Shown here: positions 17,429 to 25,222 of the stretch, piece after piece
Position numbering within the stretch: the first letter of the stretch is position 1
Layout of the letters: each line of letters begins with the position of its first letter
Source: Alterisphingorhabdus sp051668705
GTDB lineage: Bacteria; Pseudomonadota; Alphaproteobacteria; Sphingomonadales; Sphingomonadaceae
Direction: 5' to 3'
Length of the DNA: 64,000 nt
NCBI RefSeq assembly: GCF_051668705.1
Contig: NZ_CP196351.1
Location: forward strand, 992,001-1,056,000
The notes under the pieces: generated by a model
What the model was told of the DNA's origin: nothing
Database searches by the model: none
What the model saw: the letters and a program-made list of their open reading frames with translations, nothing else
Translations under genes and position numbers: made by a program

Positions 17429-18886
17429 TTAAGGTCGCGCGCGAATTTCTGCGACCGATTGCCATAATAGCCTATGGCTAAGAGCTTGAGCAGCGGCGAC
17501 GTCGCTAGCCTCTCCCTCGCCGATGGTAAGGGCAATATGCCCCGCATCAAATGTCTCTAATGACATGTCATAGCTGCGCCATTGGCCGTCAACATAGGCC
17601 AATGTCCAACTATGCGGAATAAAAGCGTTATCCGCTCCATGATAGCGCTGTCGTGAATAGGCCAGCCCATTTGCGACGAGAGTGGGTATGCCAGCAGCAC
17701 GCCCTAATGTTGCCAGTACCAGAGCATCTTCGGTGCAATCGCCATGACGTTGTTGCCATGCACTTTTGGCGGAAAAATGACCCGAATAATCAATATCGCT
17801 TATCCGGCTACGGGCCATTTTCATAAGGCTCCGCATTACGGCATCGTCATTTTGTCCGCGTCTTAACGCAACTTTGGCTGTCTTCTGAAAGGGCGGCCAA
17901 TCTGATTGCATCCATGGTGCAGGGCGCCGCCATCTCTCAAGGTCTTCGGCTTCATGCGATAGGCCCGGTCCGCAGGTTGCGCAGATATCTATGCGTATTC
18001 CATTCTCCACTGGCTTGATCTTTTGTTGACCAGTAACGGGAACAGGGAATGCCGCGCTATCGGCAAATTGGAAATGATAGCGTATCTTGCCATCCAACGC
18101 CCTTTTGGGGATGCGGTAAGGTGACGCGATTTGCGGATGCGGCATGGTATAATTGCGATCGAGCATAGCCTCGCTAAGCGGCTTGTCCGTAGCTTTATAG
18201 GTCAAAACGACTTCGGAAATTGGCTGCTCTCGCTGCGCAATATGTCCGTCTGAGCCAATCTTTACAGATATGATGTTGCGCAGCTTCCCATCAATGGAAA
18301 TGCGCATAATAGCAGACACATTATCATTGGGTTGGAGTTCATCACTAGATGCTGACATCTGTTTGATAGAGATATTTTCAACCTTGCCTTTATTGAGGTT
18401 AAGGCGCGAAAAACTGATATCTATGGACGTATTGCGTGGCTGCGCCATAAGTCCTGCACCCATGTCAAAACGGATATCCTCGGGCAAAGAAATGGTGCGT
18501 CTGTTGCGCAAACGGCCCTTTGCATCTTTGTCGCGACTTTCCAAAATGGCCAGCCCATCCTTAATGCGGACATGATGATAAAAATGGCCTATATTGCTCT
18601 TTGCAGTGCGCTCAATACGAACTATTTGGCCAGAGTGATCGCGAAATAAAGAGCGATTATCATGCAAGTCATTGCGCGGATGACCTTGCAGACGAATGGA
18701 AAACCGCGTTGTACTATGATTGGTGATAAGTCCATCTTCGCGGCTTTGCCATGCATGGGTAAAGCCAACCAGATTTCCCTCACTGCTGGTAATTTCCATC
18801 CAGCGCTCTGATGTATCAGAGGCAGCGGGCTGCGCCACAATTGCAATAGGCCATATGAGGCAGAGGATGAGGCATAGCCTGCGCAT
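17429..18886 (-). CDS. Exported transglutaminase-like protein
   Basis: A 485-residue protein with an N-terminal signal peptide (MRRLCLILCLIWPIAIVAQ) and a C-terminal transglutaminase-like domain. The papain-like triad is visible: C384 in RHGDCTEDA, H425 in IPHSWTLAY and D440 in WRSYDMSLE. The first 330 residues form a beta-rich region without recognised motifs. In bacteria such domains are mostly proteases or peptide-bond enzymes acting outside the cytoplasm. The flavodoxin-like gene lies immediately upstream in the same direction, 15 bases away, so the two may be co-transcribed. Confidence 0.8.
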   Translation of the reverse strand: MRRLCLILCLIWPIAIVAQPAASDTSERWMEITSSEGNLVGFTHAWQSREDGLITNHSTTRFSIRLQGHPRNDLHDNRSLFRDHSGQIVRIERTAKSNIGHFYHHVRIKDGLAILESRDKDAKGRLRNRRTISLPEDIRFDMGAGLMAQPRNTSIDISFSRLNLNKGKVENISIKQMSASSDELQPNDNVSAIMRISIDGKLRNIISVKIGSDGHIAQREQPISEVVLTYKATDKPLSEAMLDRNYTMPHPQIASPYRIPKRALDGKIRYHFQFADSAAFPVPVTGQQKIKPVENGIRIDICATCGPGLSHEAEDLERWRRPAPWMQSDWPPFQKTAKVALRRGQNDDAVMRSLMKMARSRISDIDYSGHFSAKSAWQQRHGDCTEDALVLATLGRAAGIPTLVANGLAYSRQRYHGADNAFIPHSWTLAYVDGQWRSYDMSLETFDAGHIALTIGEGEASDVAAAQALSHRLLWQSVAEIRARP

Positions 18887-18901
18887 AAGTGATCTTAACA
18901 G

Positions 18902-19420
18902 TTAGAATATTCCCATGACAAGCCCGGCAGCCAATGTTGACCCTATGGTAGTCGCGTGGTCAAGCTGATCTTGACGCAAGGTCTTTTGTGCCCAAATAGC
19001 CTCCTTTGTCTGCGCATTGGTGCGGATGATGATATTCTCCATCACCTTTTTAAGCCGCCACCCTGTCGCGATCCGCTCCAATTGTTTTAGCGCATTTTCG
19101 CCATCTGAGCCTGCCGCTATCAACGCTGCATATGGACGCCCCTCAATGTGCTGCAATAGGGGATAATAGCAGCGATCAAAAAACTCTTTCATACCGCCAG
19201 CGATGGCTGCCAAATTTTCAGGACAAATAAAAATATACCCATCCGCTGCCATCATATCGTCAGGCTGCGCCTCTACTGCGTTTACCAAATGCGCTTGCAA
19301 GCCTTGGTGTTGTGACGCTGCTGCAAAAGCCGCTTCCGCAAGGGCTTGGCTTGTTCCTGTTCTGCTATACCAAATAATGATGAGATGCTTATTTGCGTGG
19401 CTATTTTGACTGTTATCCAT
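18902..19420 (-). CDS. Flavodoxin-fold (FMN reductase-like) protein
   Basis: A 172-residue flavodoxin-like protein. After a short polar leader it has a first beta strand and phosphate loop HLIIIWYSRTGTSQALAEAA (residues 12-31), matching FMN binding by flavodoxins. It also has ADGYIFICPENLAAIAGGMKEFFDRCYYPL, which resembles NADPH-dependent FMN reductases. I chose ATG 19420; upstream in-frame codons encode an unlikely leader, and no strong ribosome site is visible for either start. It is a cytoplasmic redox protein; partner and substrate are unknown. Confidence 0.75.
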   Translation of the reverse strand: MDNSQNSHANKHLIIIWYSRTGTSQALAEAAFAAASQHQGLQAHLVNAVEAQPDDMMAADGYIFICPENLAAIAGGMKEFFDRCYYPLLQHIEGRPYAALIAAGSDGENALKQLERIATGWRLKKVMENIIIRTNAQTKEAIWAQKTLRQDQLDHATTIGSTLAAGLVMGIF

Positions 19421-19590
19421 AAGCCGCAGGCATAGCGCAGCAATAGAGTTTCGCAAATTGTAACCGTAAATGGCGCTAGTGCGAACATACTATTGAACAC
19501 ATCAATATTTGGCTGTTTGAATGCAAGCTGCCCCATTTGCATTATAAGCCAGATTGTGGGCCGTGAATACGGGGAACCTCAGGAACTCCG

Positions 19591-19626
19591 GGGCGGAGAA
19601 TAGGGTCGCTTCTATATTCTCCGCCC
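19591..19626. promoter_or_regulatory. 12-bp perfect inverted repeat upstream of lipoprotein hydrolase
   Basis: GGGCGGAGAATA (19591-19602) and TATTCTCCGCCC (19615-19626) are perfect inverted arms with a 12-base loop, about 75 bases before the hydrolase start. There is no T-tract after it on the + strand, so it is a poor terminator. It may be an operator or a leader hairpin. Confidence 0.55.
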
Positions 19627-19700
19627 AAATATTATTGGGCACAGCATTGGCTGATGGGGAGTATCTTGTTTTCGCTAAACACAACGGCCATGATCGCAAT

Positions 19701-20828
19701 ATGCCCATAGTCCGCATATCCTTATTAATGCCGCTCATCTTGATGCTTTCCGGCTGCGTTTCTTTCAGTCAGCAGAACTGGAGAGATTTTGTGCAAGCTG
19801 GCGATCGCGATCTGTGTGTGCGAGATCAATCAATAGACGATGCAAGCTATCAGCAACTGCCGATCTTTTTGATTACATCACGCTTGCCTGATTGTCGCGG
19901 GGCGTCACCCATTTTGACGAAACAGCGCACAGACCAGATACGCTATGGCCGATACAAAGCATCTGGCACAAGAAAGAAACCGGGCAAGACAGAGATGCAG
20001 TTTCGTCAGCGAGATTATTGGCAGGCTGACCTTGAAAAAGCTGTGGGCCCTTCACGTCGCGTCATGGTTTTCATCCATGGCTATAATAATTATTTTGATG
20101 AGATTGCTGTTCGTACTCAGGCCATGCGGCAAGTAACTGGCTTTGAGGGGCCTATCATCACCTATTCCTGGCCGAGTTTTCAGGCGTTTTTCCGCTATAC
20201 CGTCGATGAAGCCAATAACCTTTGGGACCAACCGTATTTCTATGGTGAGCTGTTATCATTGGCGAGGACCAGCAATATTGATGATATTGTGGTCGTCTCG
20301 CACAGCATGGGCACGCGGTCATTATTAGCAGCGATGGAAAGAATGTCGCGTCAGCCAGACACGAGGAAATATTTGGACAAATTCCGCACTCTGATATTTG
20401 CTTCAGGTGATTTGGATCGTCAGATATTTGAGCGTTCCGCCAAAAACGAATTGTTCAGTGAGAATATGATGGGCGCGCAGCGTCATGTCACGGTTTTCAC
20501 ATCCAATGTTGATCGCGCTGTTGGCATTTCTCGGATTTTGCATGGTTATGATCGTCTGGGCATTACCAAATGCAATGATCCCAATATCAAAGAGCCTTGT
20601 TATCCTCGCGACCCAGAAACCGGAGAATTTTTTGATGGCGTTACTGTCGTCGACACGTCCAATGTTTCTGGCGGCATTATCGGCCATGCTGATTTTATAG
20701 ATAGTCTGGCTGGGCGAGAATATCTCTGCGCAGCGGTGTTGAATGATGGGGTTGCGATACGCAAACTGCCGAAATTGGTCATGGCCGCAAAAAGTGACGC
20801 CGGTAAGTTCTGCTCGCCTGTGCCATAA
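19701..20828 (+). CDS. Lipoprotein alpha/beta hydrolase (DUF900-like)
   Basis: A 375-residue lipoprotein. The start at 19701 gives a hydrophobic signal with lipobox LSGC and lipidated cysteine at residue 19; the longer frame from 19554 would read through a hairpin and lacks a signal, so it is rejected. The hydrolase motifs are VMVFIHGYNNYFDE (oxyanion region), ITYSWPS, and the nucleophile elbow SHSMGTRSLL. These fit the DUF900 group of esterase/lipase-fold proteins. The histidine is probably in GHADFIDS near the C-terminus. The natural substrate is not known. Confidence 0.78.
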   Translation: MPIVRISLLMPLILMLSGCVSFSQQNWRDFVQAGDRDLCVRDQSIDDASYQQLPIFLITSRLPDCRGASPILTKQRTDQIRYGRYKASGTRKKPGKTEMQFRQRDYWQADLEKAVGPSRRVMVFIHGYNNYFDEIAVRTQAMRQVTGFEGPIITYSWPSFQAFFRYTVDEANNLWDQPYFYGELLSLARTSNIDDIVVVSHSMGTRSLLAAMERMSRQPDTRKYLDKFRTLIFASGDLDRQIFERSAKNELFSENMMGAQRHVTVFTSNVDRAVGISRILHGYDRLGITKCNDPNIKEPCYPRDPETGEFFDGVTVVDTSNVSGGIIGHADFIDSLAGREYLCAAVLNDGVAIRKLPKLVMAAKSDAGKFCSPVP

Positions 20829-20909
20829 GAATTTGGCAGAGCTTTATGCAAATAGCTGGAAGTATGATTTGCGCTTCGCATAACTCCATCAAAATGGCAT
20901 AAGCGGCGC

Positions 20910-22697
20910 ATGGCAACGCAAATTTCAAATAATAGTCCGGCTGCGCTAGGTGTAAGCGAATCTCTCTCTGGTCAGCCTTGGCAATGGCGCGGCAATCAGG
21001 CTGATTATCGCGACGGATTACAGCCCGATGACCTGATGACACAATTGTTGCTCACGCGAGGGGTTGATCGGCATGATCTGGCGCGTCACAAATCGCCAAC
21101 ATTGCGGGACTTCATGCCCGATCCATCGCTGTTTCAGGATATGGATAAGGCCGCTGCACGCTTGGCTGATGCAGTGGAAGCCCAAGAACAGGTTACCATT
21201 TTTGGCGATTATGATGTTGATGGCGCAACCAGTGCTGCCTTGCTCATTCGCTTGTTGGGCGCTTTGGGTTTGGAAGCGGGAAGCTATATCCCTGATCGTT
21301 TGATGGAAGGCTATGGCCCATCCGGTGAAGCGCTGGTGAAACTTAAACAGGCGGGTTCGTCCTTGGTTGTGACAGTGGATTGCGGCGCCATGGCGTTTGA
21401 AGCCCTTGATATGGCCGCCAAGGCAGAGCTTGATGTGGTTGTGGTTGACCATCATAAATGCGCGGCTGAGCTGCCACGTGCCTTTGCTATGGTCAATCCG
21501 AACCGGCAGGATGAGAATGATGAAGCGGCGAGCTTCGGCCATTTGGCTGCGGTCGGTGTGGCGTTTCTTCTTGGCGCTGCGCTTATTCGCGAATTGCGCG
21601 GGCGGGACTATTTTGCTGAGCGTGAGGTGCCTGACCTGATGCAATTGCTCGACCTGGTTGCGCTTGGCACCGTTGCTGATGTTGCACAGCTTCACGGTCT
21701 TAATCGCGCTTTTGTGACACAGGGGCTGAAGATCATGGCACGCCGGCGCAATACGGGCCTTGAATCCCTCATACAGGCCAGCCGCTTGACCCGTGATCCT
21801 GTTTGTTCTGATCTCGGCTTTGCACTTGGCCCGCGTATCAATGCTGGTGGGCGGGTAGGGCAATCCGATTTGGGTGTAAATCTGCTGACCACAAGCGACC
21901 GGATCAAGGCTGATGATATTGCCAGACAGCTCGATCAGCTCAACGAGGAACGCCGGGCCATTGAAGTCAGTGTTCAGGAGATGGCCGAAGAAAAACTGGC
22001 TGCAGAAGAGGGCAGGGCAGTGGCCATTGTGTCTGCCAAAAGCTGGCACCCGGGCGTAATCGGTATTGTTGCAGGGCGGTTAAAAGAACGTTTGGGCAGA
22101 CCTGCTATTGTCATTGCTGTTGATGATGACGGAATTGGCAAAGGCTCTGGCCGGTCAATCAGCGGCGTCGATCTTGGCGCAGCGATCATCGCGGCCCGGG
22201 AAGCTGGCATCGTGCAGGCGGGGGGAGGCCATGCAATGGCCGCCGGTATTACCATCGCTGAAGACCAGATCGATAATTTGCGCAATTTTCTTGATGAGCA
22301 GCTGCAACAGCGTGTCGAAACGGCAAGACGCGGCCGCGCTCTTTTGCTGGATGTCGTGGTGAGTGCAGGCGGGCTGACGCCTGATTTTGTTACAACATTG
22401 GAAGGGGCAGGGCCTTATGGCGTTGGCTGGCCTGGGCCGCGCGTAGTGATCGGCCCCGTGCGGATGATAAAGGTTGATATTGTAGGCACCAACCATGTGC
22501 GCATGATCGTCAGCGGCGATGATGGAAAATCCATCAAGGCGATTGCCTTTCGTTCTGCCGATACCAATTTGGGCCAGTCCTTGCTTTCGGCACGTCGCGA
22601 CACAAAATTTTGGCTGGCTGGCCGGGCGAAAATTGACGATTGGGGCGGCCGCAATACTGCGGAACTCATCGTCGATGATGCTGCCCTTGCGTCTTAG
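20910..22697 (+). CDS. recJ: Single-strand DNA exonuclease RecJ
   Basis: A 595-residue 5'-3' single-strand DNA exonuclease of recombination and mismatch/base-excision repair. DHH-superfamily motifs are in order: GD100-Y-D102-V-D104-G, VTVDCGA, VVVVDHHK, VALGTVADVAQL, and in the DHHA1 domain GIVAGRLKERLGRPAIV and GSGRSISGVDLG with GGGHAMAAG. Length is typical for the core RecJ fold plus the OB domain (GPYGVGWPGPRVVIGPVRM near the C-terminus). The start at 20910 lies 81 bases after the previous gene. Confidence 0.95.
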   Translation: MATQISNNSPAALGVSESLSGQPWQWRGNQADYRDGLQPDDLMTQLLLTRGVDRHDLARHKSPTLRDFMPDPSLFQDMDKAAARLADAVEAQEQVTIFGDYDVDGATSAALLIRLLGALGLEAGSYIPDRLMEGYGPSGEALVKLKQAGSSLVVTVDCGAMAFEALDMAAKAELDVVVVDHHKCAAELPRAFAMVNPNRQDENDEAASFGHLAAVGVAFLLGAALIRELRGRDYFAEREVPDLMQLLDLVALGTVADVAQLHGLNRAFVTQGLKIMARRRNTGLESLIQASRLTRDPVCSDLGFALGPRINAGGRVGQSDLGVNLLTTSDRIKADDIARQLDQLNEERRAIEVSVQEMAEEKLAAEEGRAVAIVSAKSWHPGVIGIVAGRLKERLGRPAIVIAVDDDGIGKGSGRSISGVDLGAAIIAAREAGIVQAGGGHAMAAGITIAEDQIDNLRNFLDEQLQQRVETARRGRALLLDVVVSAGGLTPDFVTTLEGAGPYGVGWPGPRVVIGPVRMIKVDIVGTNHVRMIVSGDDGKSIKAIAFRSADTNLGQSLLSARRDTKFWLAGRAKIDDWGGRNTAELIVDDAALAS

Positions 22698-22774
22698 GCA
22701 AGTGTGAAACAAAGGCCAGTCGCATAGCATGGTGGCTTTGCGCAAAATAATATTGTCACGGCCTCAATTCGCCC

Positions 22775-22803
22775 TTGACCCAAGTCGATGAACACCCTAA
22801 TTG
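22775..22803 (+). promoter_or_regulatory. Candidate promoter of tRNA-Glu
   Basis: TTGACC at 22775-22780, a 17-base spacer, then TAATTG at 22798-22803, about 25 bases before the mature tRNA 5' end. The -35 is close to consensus and the -10 is weak. Confidence 0.4.
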
Positions 22804-22827
22804 GCCAGTTCGCTGCTTACAGCAAGT

Positions 22828-22902
22828 GGCCCCTTCGTCTAGCGGTTAGGACGCGGCCCTTTCACGGCTGAAACACGGGTTCGATTCCCGTAGGGGTCAC
22901 CA
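22828..22902 (+). tRNA. tRNA-Glu (TTC)
   Basis: A 75-nt gene with encoded CCA. The acceptor stem GGCCCCT pairs with AGGGGTC (one G-T pair). The anticodon loop CTTTCAC gives anticodon TTC at 22861-22863, and the T arm is CGGGTTCGATTCCCG. A short T-rich stretch follows. Confidence 0.97.
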
Positions 22903-23251
22903 CTTTTTCTCATAAATCATTGTTTTTAATACCTTTATTTAAGGTTGGACAATGCTTGTTCTGTAACAATCTCTCTATTTACATCTTTTGCTCAACAATC
23001 GAACATGTCGTCTTGCTTATGACAGGTGACGGCTCGGCATTGGGTTGAGCTATTGCTTTTTTTCACCATGATCCGACTAATGACTTTCTCAGGCTATGTA
23101 CGTGAAATGGATACAAGGAGTTCGGTTGCAAATGAAACTGTTACAACAGAATTGGATAAACCCATGAGGCATTGTGAACGCGTTTTGCATCGGTAACTCC
23201 GTTGGACGTTTTGTAGAAAACTTCTTGAAAGAACAATGAAGAGAATAGTTT
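22903..23251. other. A+T-rich spacer, no gene seen
   Basis: An A+T-rich stretch between tRNA-Glu and the regulator relic. It begins with a T-rich tract that may terminate the tRNA transcript. No open frame resembles a known protein; the last part may be the unrecognisable upstream portion of the decayed regulator. Confidence 0.5.
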
Positions 23252-23443
23252 GAAGACCTAACATCTAAAGAAAACAAGGTGCTGCAATTATTGGCCTAGA
23301 GAATGACCAATCGCGAAATTACTGATTATTTGCGCATTGGCACGCGCATCTTCCAGACCTATCGCCGCAACATGTCTGATACACTGAACCTTCATGGCAG
23401 CAGGATGATGGAATTTGCTATGAAACACACAGCAGAGTCTTGA
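23252..23443 (+). pseudogene. Decayed LuxR-family regulator, HTH domain remnant
   Basis: Reading from 23252 the frame gives a GerE/LuxR-type helix-turn-helix. It starts EDLTSKENKVLQLLA, then an in-frame TAG at 23297, then RMTNREITDYLRIGTRIFQ and TYRRNMSDTLNLHGSRMMEF, ending at TGA 23443. This aligns by eye with the usual LT-x-R-E-x-x-VL-x-L-x-A-x-G-x-x-N-x-x-I-A ... T-V-x-x-H-x-x-N-x-x-x-K-L pattern of two-component regulators. The amber codon sits just before the recognition helices. No receiver domain survives upstream, where several stops occur. I read it as an inactive relic. Confidence 0.7.
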
Positions 23444-23644
23444 GAGCAGGAAACCTCTACATGGTCTATTTTGCATTTAAACGTGTTCATCGGCCATATT
23501 TAACGTAAGATCGAGTTGAACTGGTCAACCTAGCATAAGGCGCTATTCGCCTAATAAGATGCTGATAATCTTCATTTTTTAAAATTCAAAAATATCATAA
23601 AAAATGGTTTGCTTAAGAAGGCCAAAATGAATGTCTCGTGCTGG

Positions 23645-23673
23645 TTGACAAGCTCAACCGCTCTAGACTAGAG
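23645..23673 (+). promoter_or_regulatory. Candidate promoter of tRNA-Leu
   Basis: A perfect TTGACA at 23645-23650 followed by a 17-base spacer and CTAGAG at 23668-23673, ending 17 bases before the tRNA. The -10 hexamer is poor, so this is tentative. Confidence 0.4.
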
Positions 23674-23690
23674 GACCGCAACTACCCCGT

Positions 23691-23777
23691 GCCCAGATGG
23701 CGGAATTGGTAGACGCGCCAGCTTCAGGTGCTGGTACTCGCAAGGGTGTGGAGGTTCGAGTCCTCTTCTGGGCACCA
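23691..23777 (+). tRNA. tRNA-Leu (CAG)
   Basis: An 87-nt class II tRNA with encoded CCA. The acceptor stem GCCCAGA pairs with TCTGGGC, anticodon CAG is at 23725-23727, a long variable arm is present, and the T arm is GAGGTTCGAGTCCTC. It borders the G+C-rich island and may be its integration site. Confidence 0.97.
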
Positions 23778-24175
23778 CCGACTTAAGTCGTTGAAATATA
23801 TAGAGAATTGCAGGCCAATGTGAGTCCTCATCAGACTCTAAGTTGTTGTCTCTACTTGGTTTTACTTTTCCCTCTCGAGCCCAGTAACGCTCCGCCCGAC
23901 TCGCCTCACATAGCCCCAGCTTCAAATTTTTGCGGGCCTTTCTGCGGGCCTTCGCGAAAACCGCATTCAGAGGCCCGCATTGGCCATGAAATTGCTCGAC
24001 CTCTAACGGGTGGGAAGCACCGTGATTTCAGGAAACGATTCTCACACGCGCTCCAACAGCGGCTGAAACTGGGCCGCAAGCGGAACGTCCGCATTAAGGG
24101 TTACCCAAGGCGTAATTGGACTTAAATCCCGGAGTGCCAGGCCCGCTGGGAACCGCTTAGCTTAACTCGAACTTC
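23778..24175. other. Junction between tRNA-Leu and sucrose island; no confident gene
   Basis: This stretch of about 400 bases contains a near-tandem repeat of TGCGGGCCTT at about 23931-23952 and short open frames on both strands with no recognised homology. Its position directly after a tRNA would suit an integrase or its remains, but I see no tyrosine-recombinase catalytic motif. It becomes G+C-richer toward the LacI gene. Confidence 0.4.
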
Positions 24176-25216
24176 TCAAGCGGTTTCGCGAACGATCAGA
24201 TGGGGAGGCAGAACCAGACTTTCTGTGTCTTCTCCTTCCAAGCGTCGCAACAGCAGGTCCACGAGGCCCTTTGCACCAGCAGCGATATCTTGCCTGACCG
24301 TCGTGAGAGGCGGCGCGGTCTGGCTTGAAATTGGCAGATCGTCGAAGCCGACTACCTTTAGCTGGCGGGGCACTTCGATGCGGCGTTCCCGAAGTTCTTT
24401 GAGGCAGGCGACTGCGATTGTGTCGGTTGCGGCAAAGATTCCGTCGACTTTGCCTTCGATCTCCCGCAAATGCTCTGCGATTTCCTCGCCGGTCCGCTCA
24501 GGAGACAAGTGCGTAGGAAGGGCGCGGATAGCTACACCCATTTTGGCGGCAACTTCTTTTGCGCCAGCGTAGCGGGCTGCGAATTCTATTGGCTGGGTGT
24601 CGCCCAAGAATGCAAGGCTCTTTGCCCCTGAGGCGATCAGCCTCTCGGCGGCGAGCTTTCCCCCTAAACGGTTGTCGGAACCGACGACACAGTGTCGCTG
24701 ACCCTCCTGGTGGTTACCCCAGACGACCATCGGTAGATAGCCATCTGCAACATCCTCGATCCGCTCGAACTGGTCTGACTGACCGATCACAATCACGCCA
24801 TCGACCATGCCTGATCCGATAAATCGGTCCAGCCAATCTTCGTCCTGAGCGGGAATGACACGCCTCAGCATGAGGTCATACCCCTTCTCGGTCAGCTCGT
24901 CTGCCAGATAGCCCAGCAGCGTCATGAAGAAGGTATCCGAGATCTGCTGCCGCACGTCATGACCCAGGGGAATCGCGACGCCAATAACGCCCGTTTTCTG
25001 CCTGCGGAGTTTGCTCGCCATCTGGTTTGGGCGGAAACCGTGCTCGCGCGCGATGGCCTCGATCTTCTCACGCGTTTTCTTATTGACCAGACTGTTGCCC
25101 GCTAGCGCCCGCGAAACAGTCCCCGCAGAGACGCCTGCAATTCTGGCAAGGTCCGCAAGAGTGCGAACTTTGGCCGCGCCTTCTGCGCAATTTTGATCGT
25201 CTTCGTCCGCCATCAC
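24176..25216 (-). CDS. LacI-family regulator of the sucrose locus
   Basis: A 346-residue LacI/GalR repressor. The N-terminal DNA-binding helix-turn-helix LADLARIAGVSAGTVSRALAG and hinge helix region (PNQMASKLRRQKTG) are intact. The periplasmic-binding-protein-like effector domain follows, with IGVAIPLGHD, DGVIVIGQSD, DGIFAATDTIAVACLKELRE and VVGFDDLPIS. It lies six bases downstream of the transporter stop, so the two form an operon. Two palindromes with the CG-centred symmetry that LacI proteins favour lie in the divergent promoter region at 26629-26668 and are its likely operators. The inducer is probably sucrose or a breakdown product. Confidence 0.9.
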   Translation of the reverse strand: MMADEDDQNCAEGAAKVRTLADLARIAGVSAGTVSRALAGNSLVNKKTREKIEAIAREHGFRPNQMASKLRRQKTGVIGVAIPLGHDVRQQISDTFFMTLLGYLADELTEKGYDLMLRRVIPAQDEDWLDRFIGSGMVDGVIVIGQSDQFERIEDVADGYLPMVVWGNHQEGQRHCVVGSDNRLGGKLAAERLIASGAKSLAFLGDTQPIEFAARYAGAKEVAAKMGVAIRALPTHLSPERTGEEIAEHLREIEGKVDGIFAATDTIAVACLKELRERRIEVPRQLKVVGFDDLPISSQTAPPLTTVRQDIAAGAKGLVDLLLRRLEGEDTESLVLPPHLIVRETA

Positions 25217-25222
25217 TACCCT

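Noticed and set aside
19554..19700. N-terminal extension of the lipoprotein hydrolase from an ATG at 19554.
   Set aside because: It would bury the lipobox 67 residues into the protein and translate the perfect hairpin; the ATG at 19701 is consistent with a lipoprotein.
21018..22049. A 343-codon open frame on the - strand opposite recJ.
   Set aside because: It lies entirely within recJ, whose DHH motifs are unambiguous, and its translation resembles nothing known.
23668..23925. An open frame on the - strand ending in a sequence with RRGLEPPHPCEYQHLKL.
   Set aside because: This is the familiar antisense translation of a tRNA-Leu gene, not a protein.
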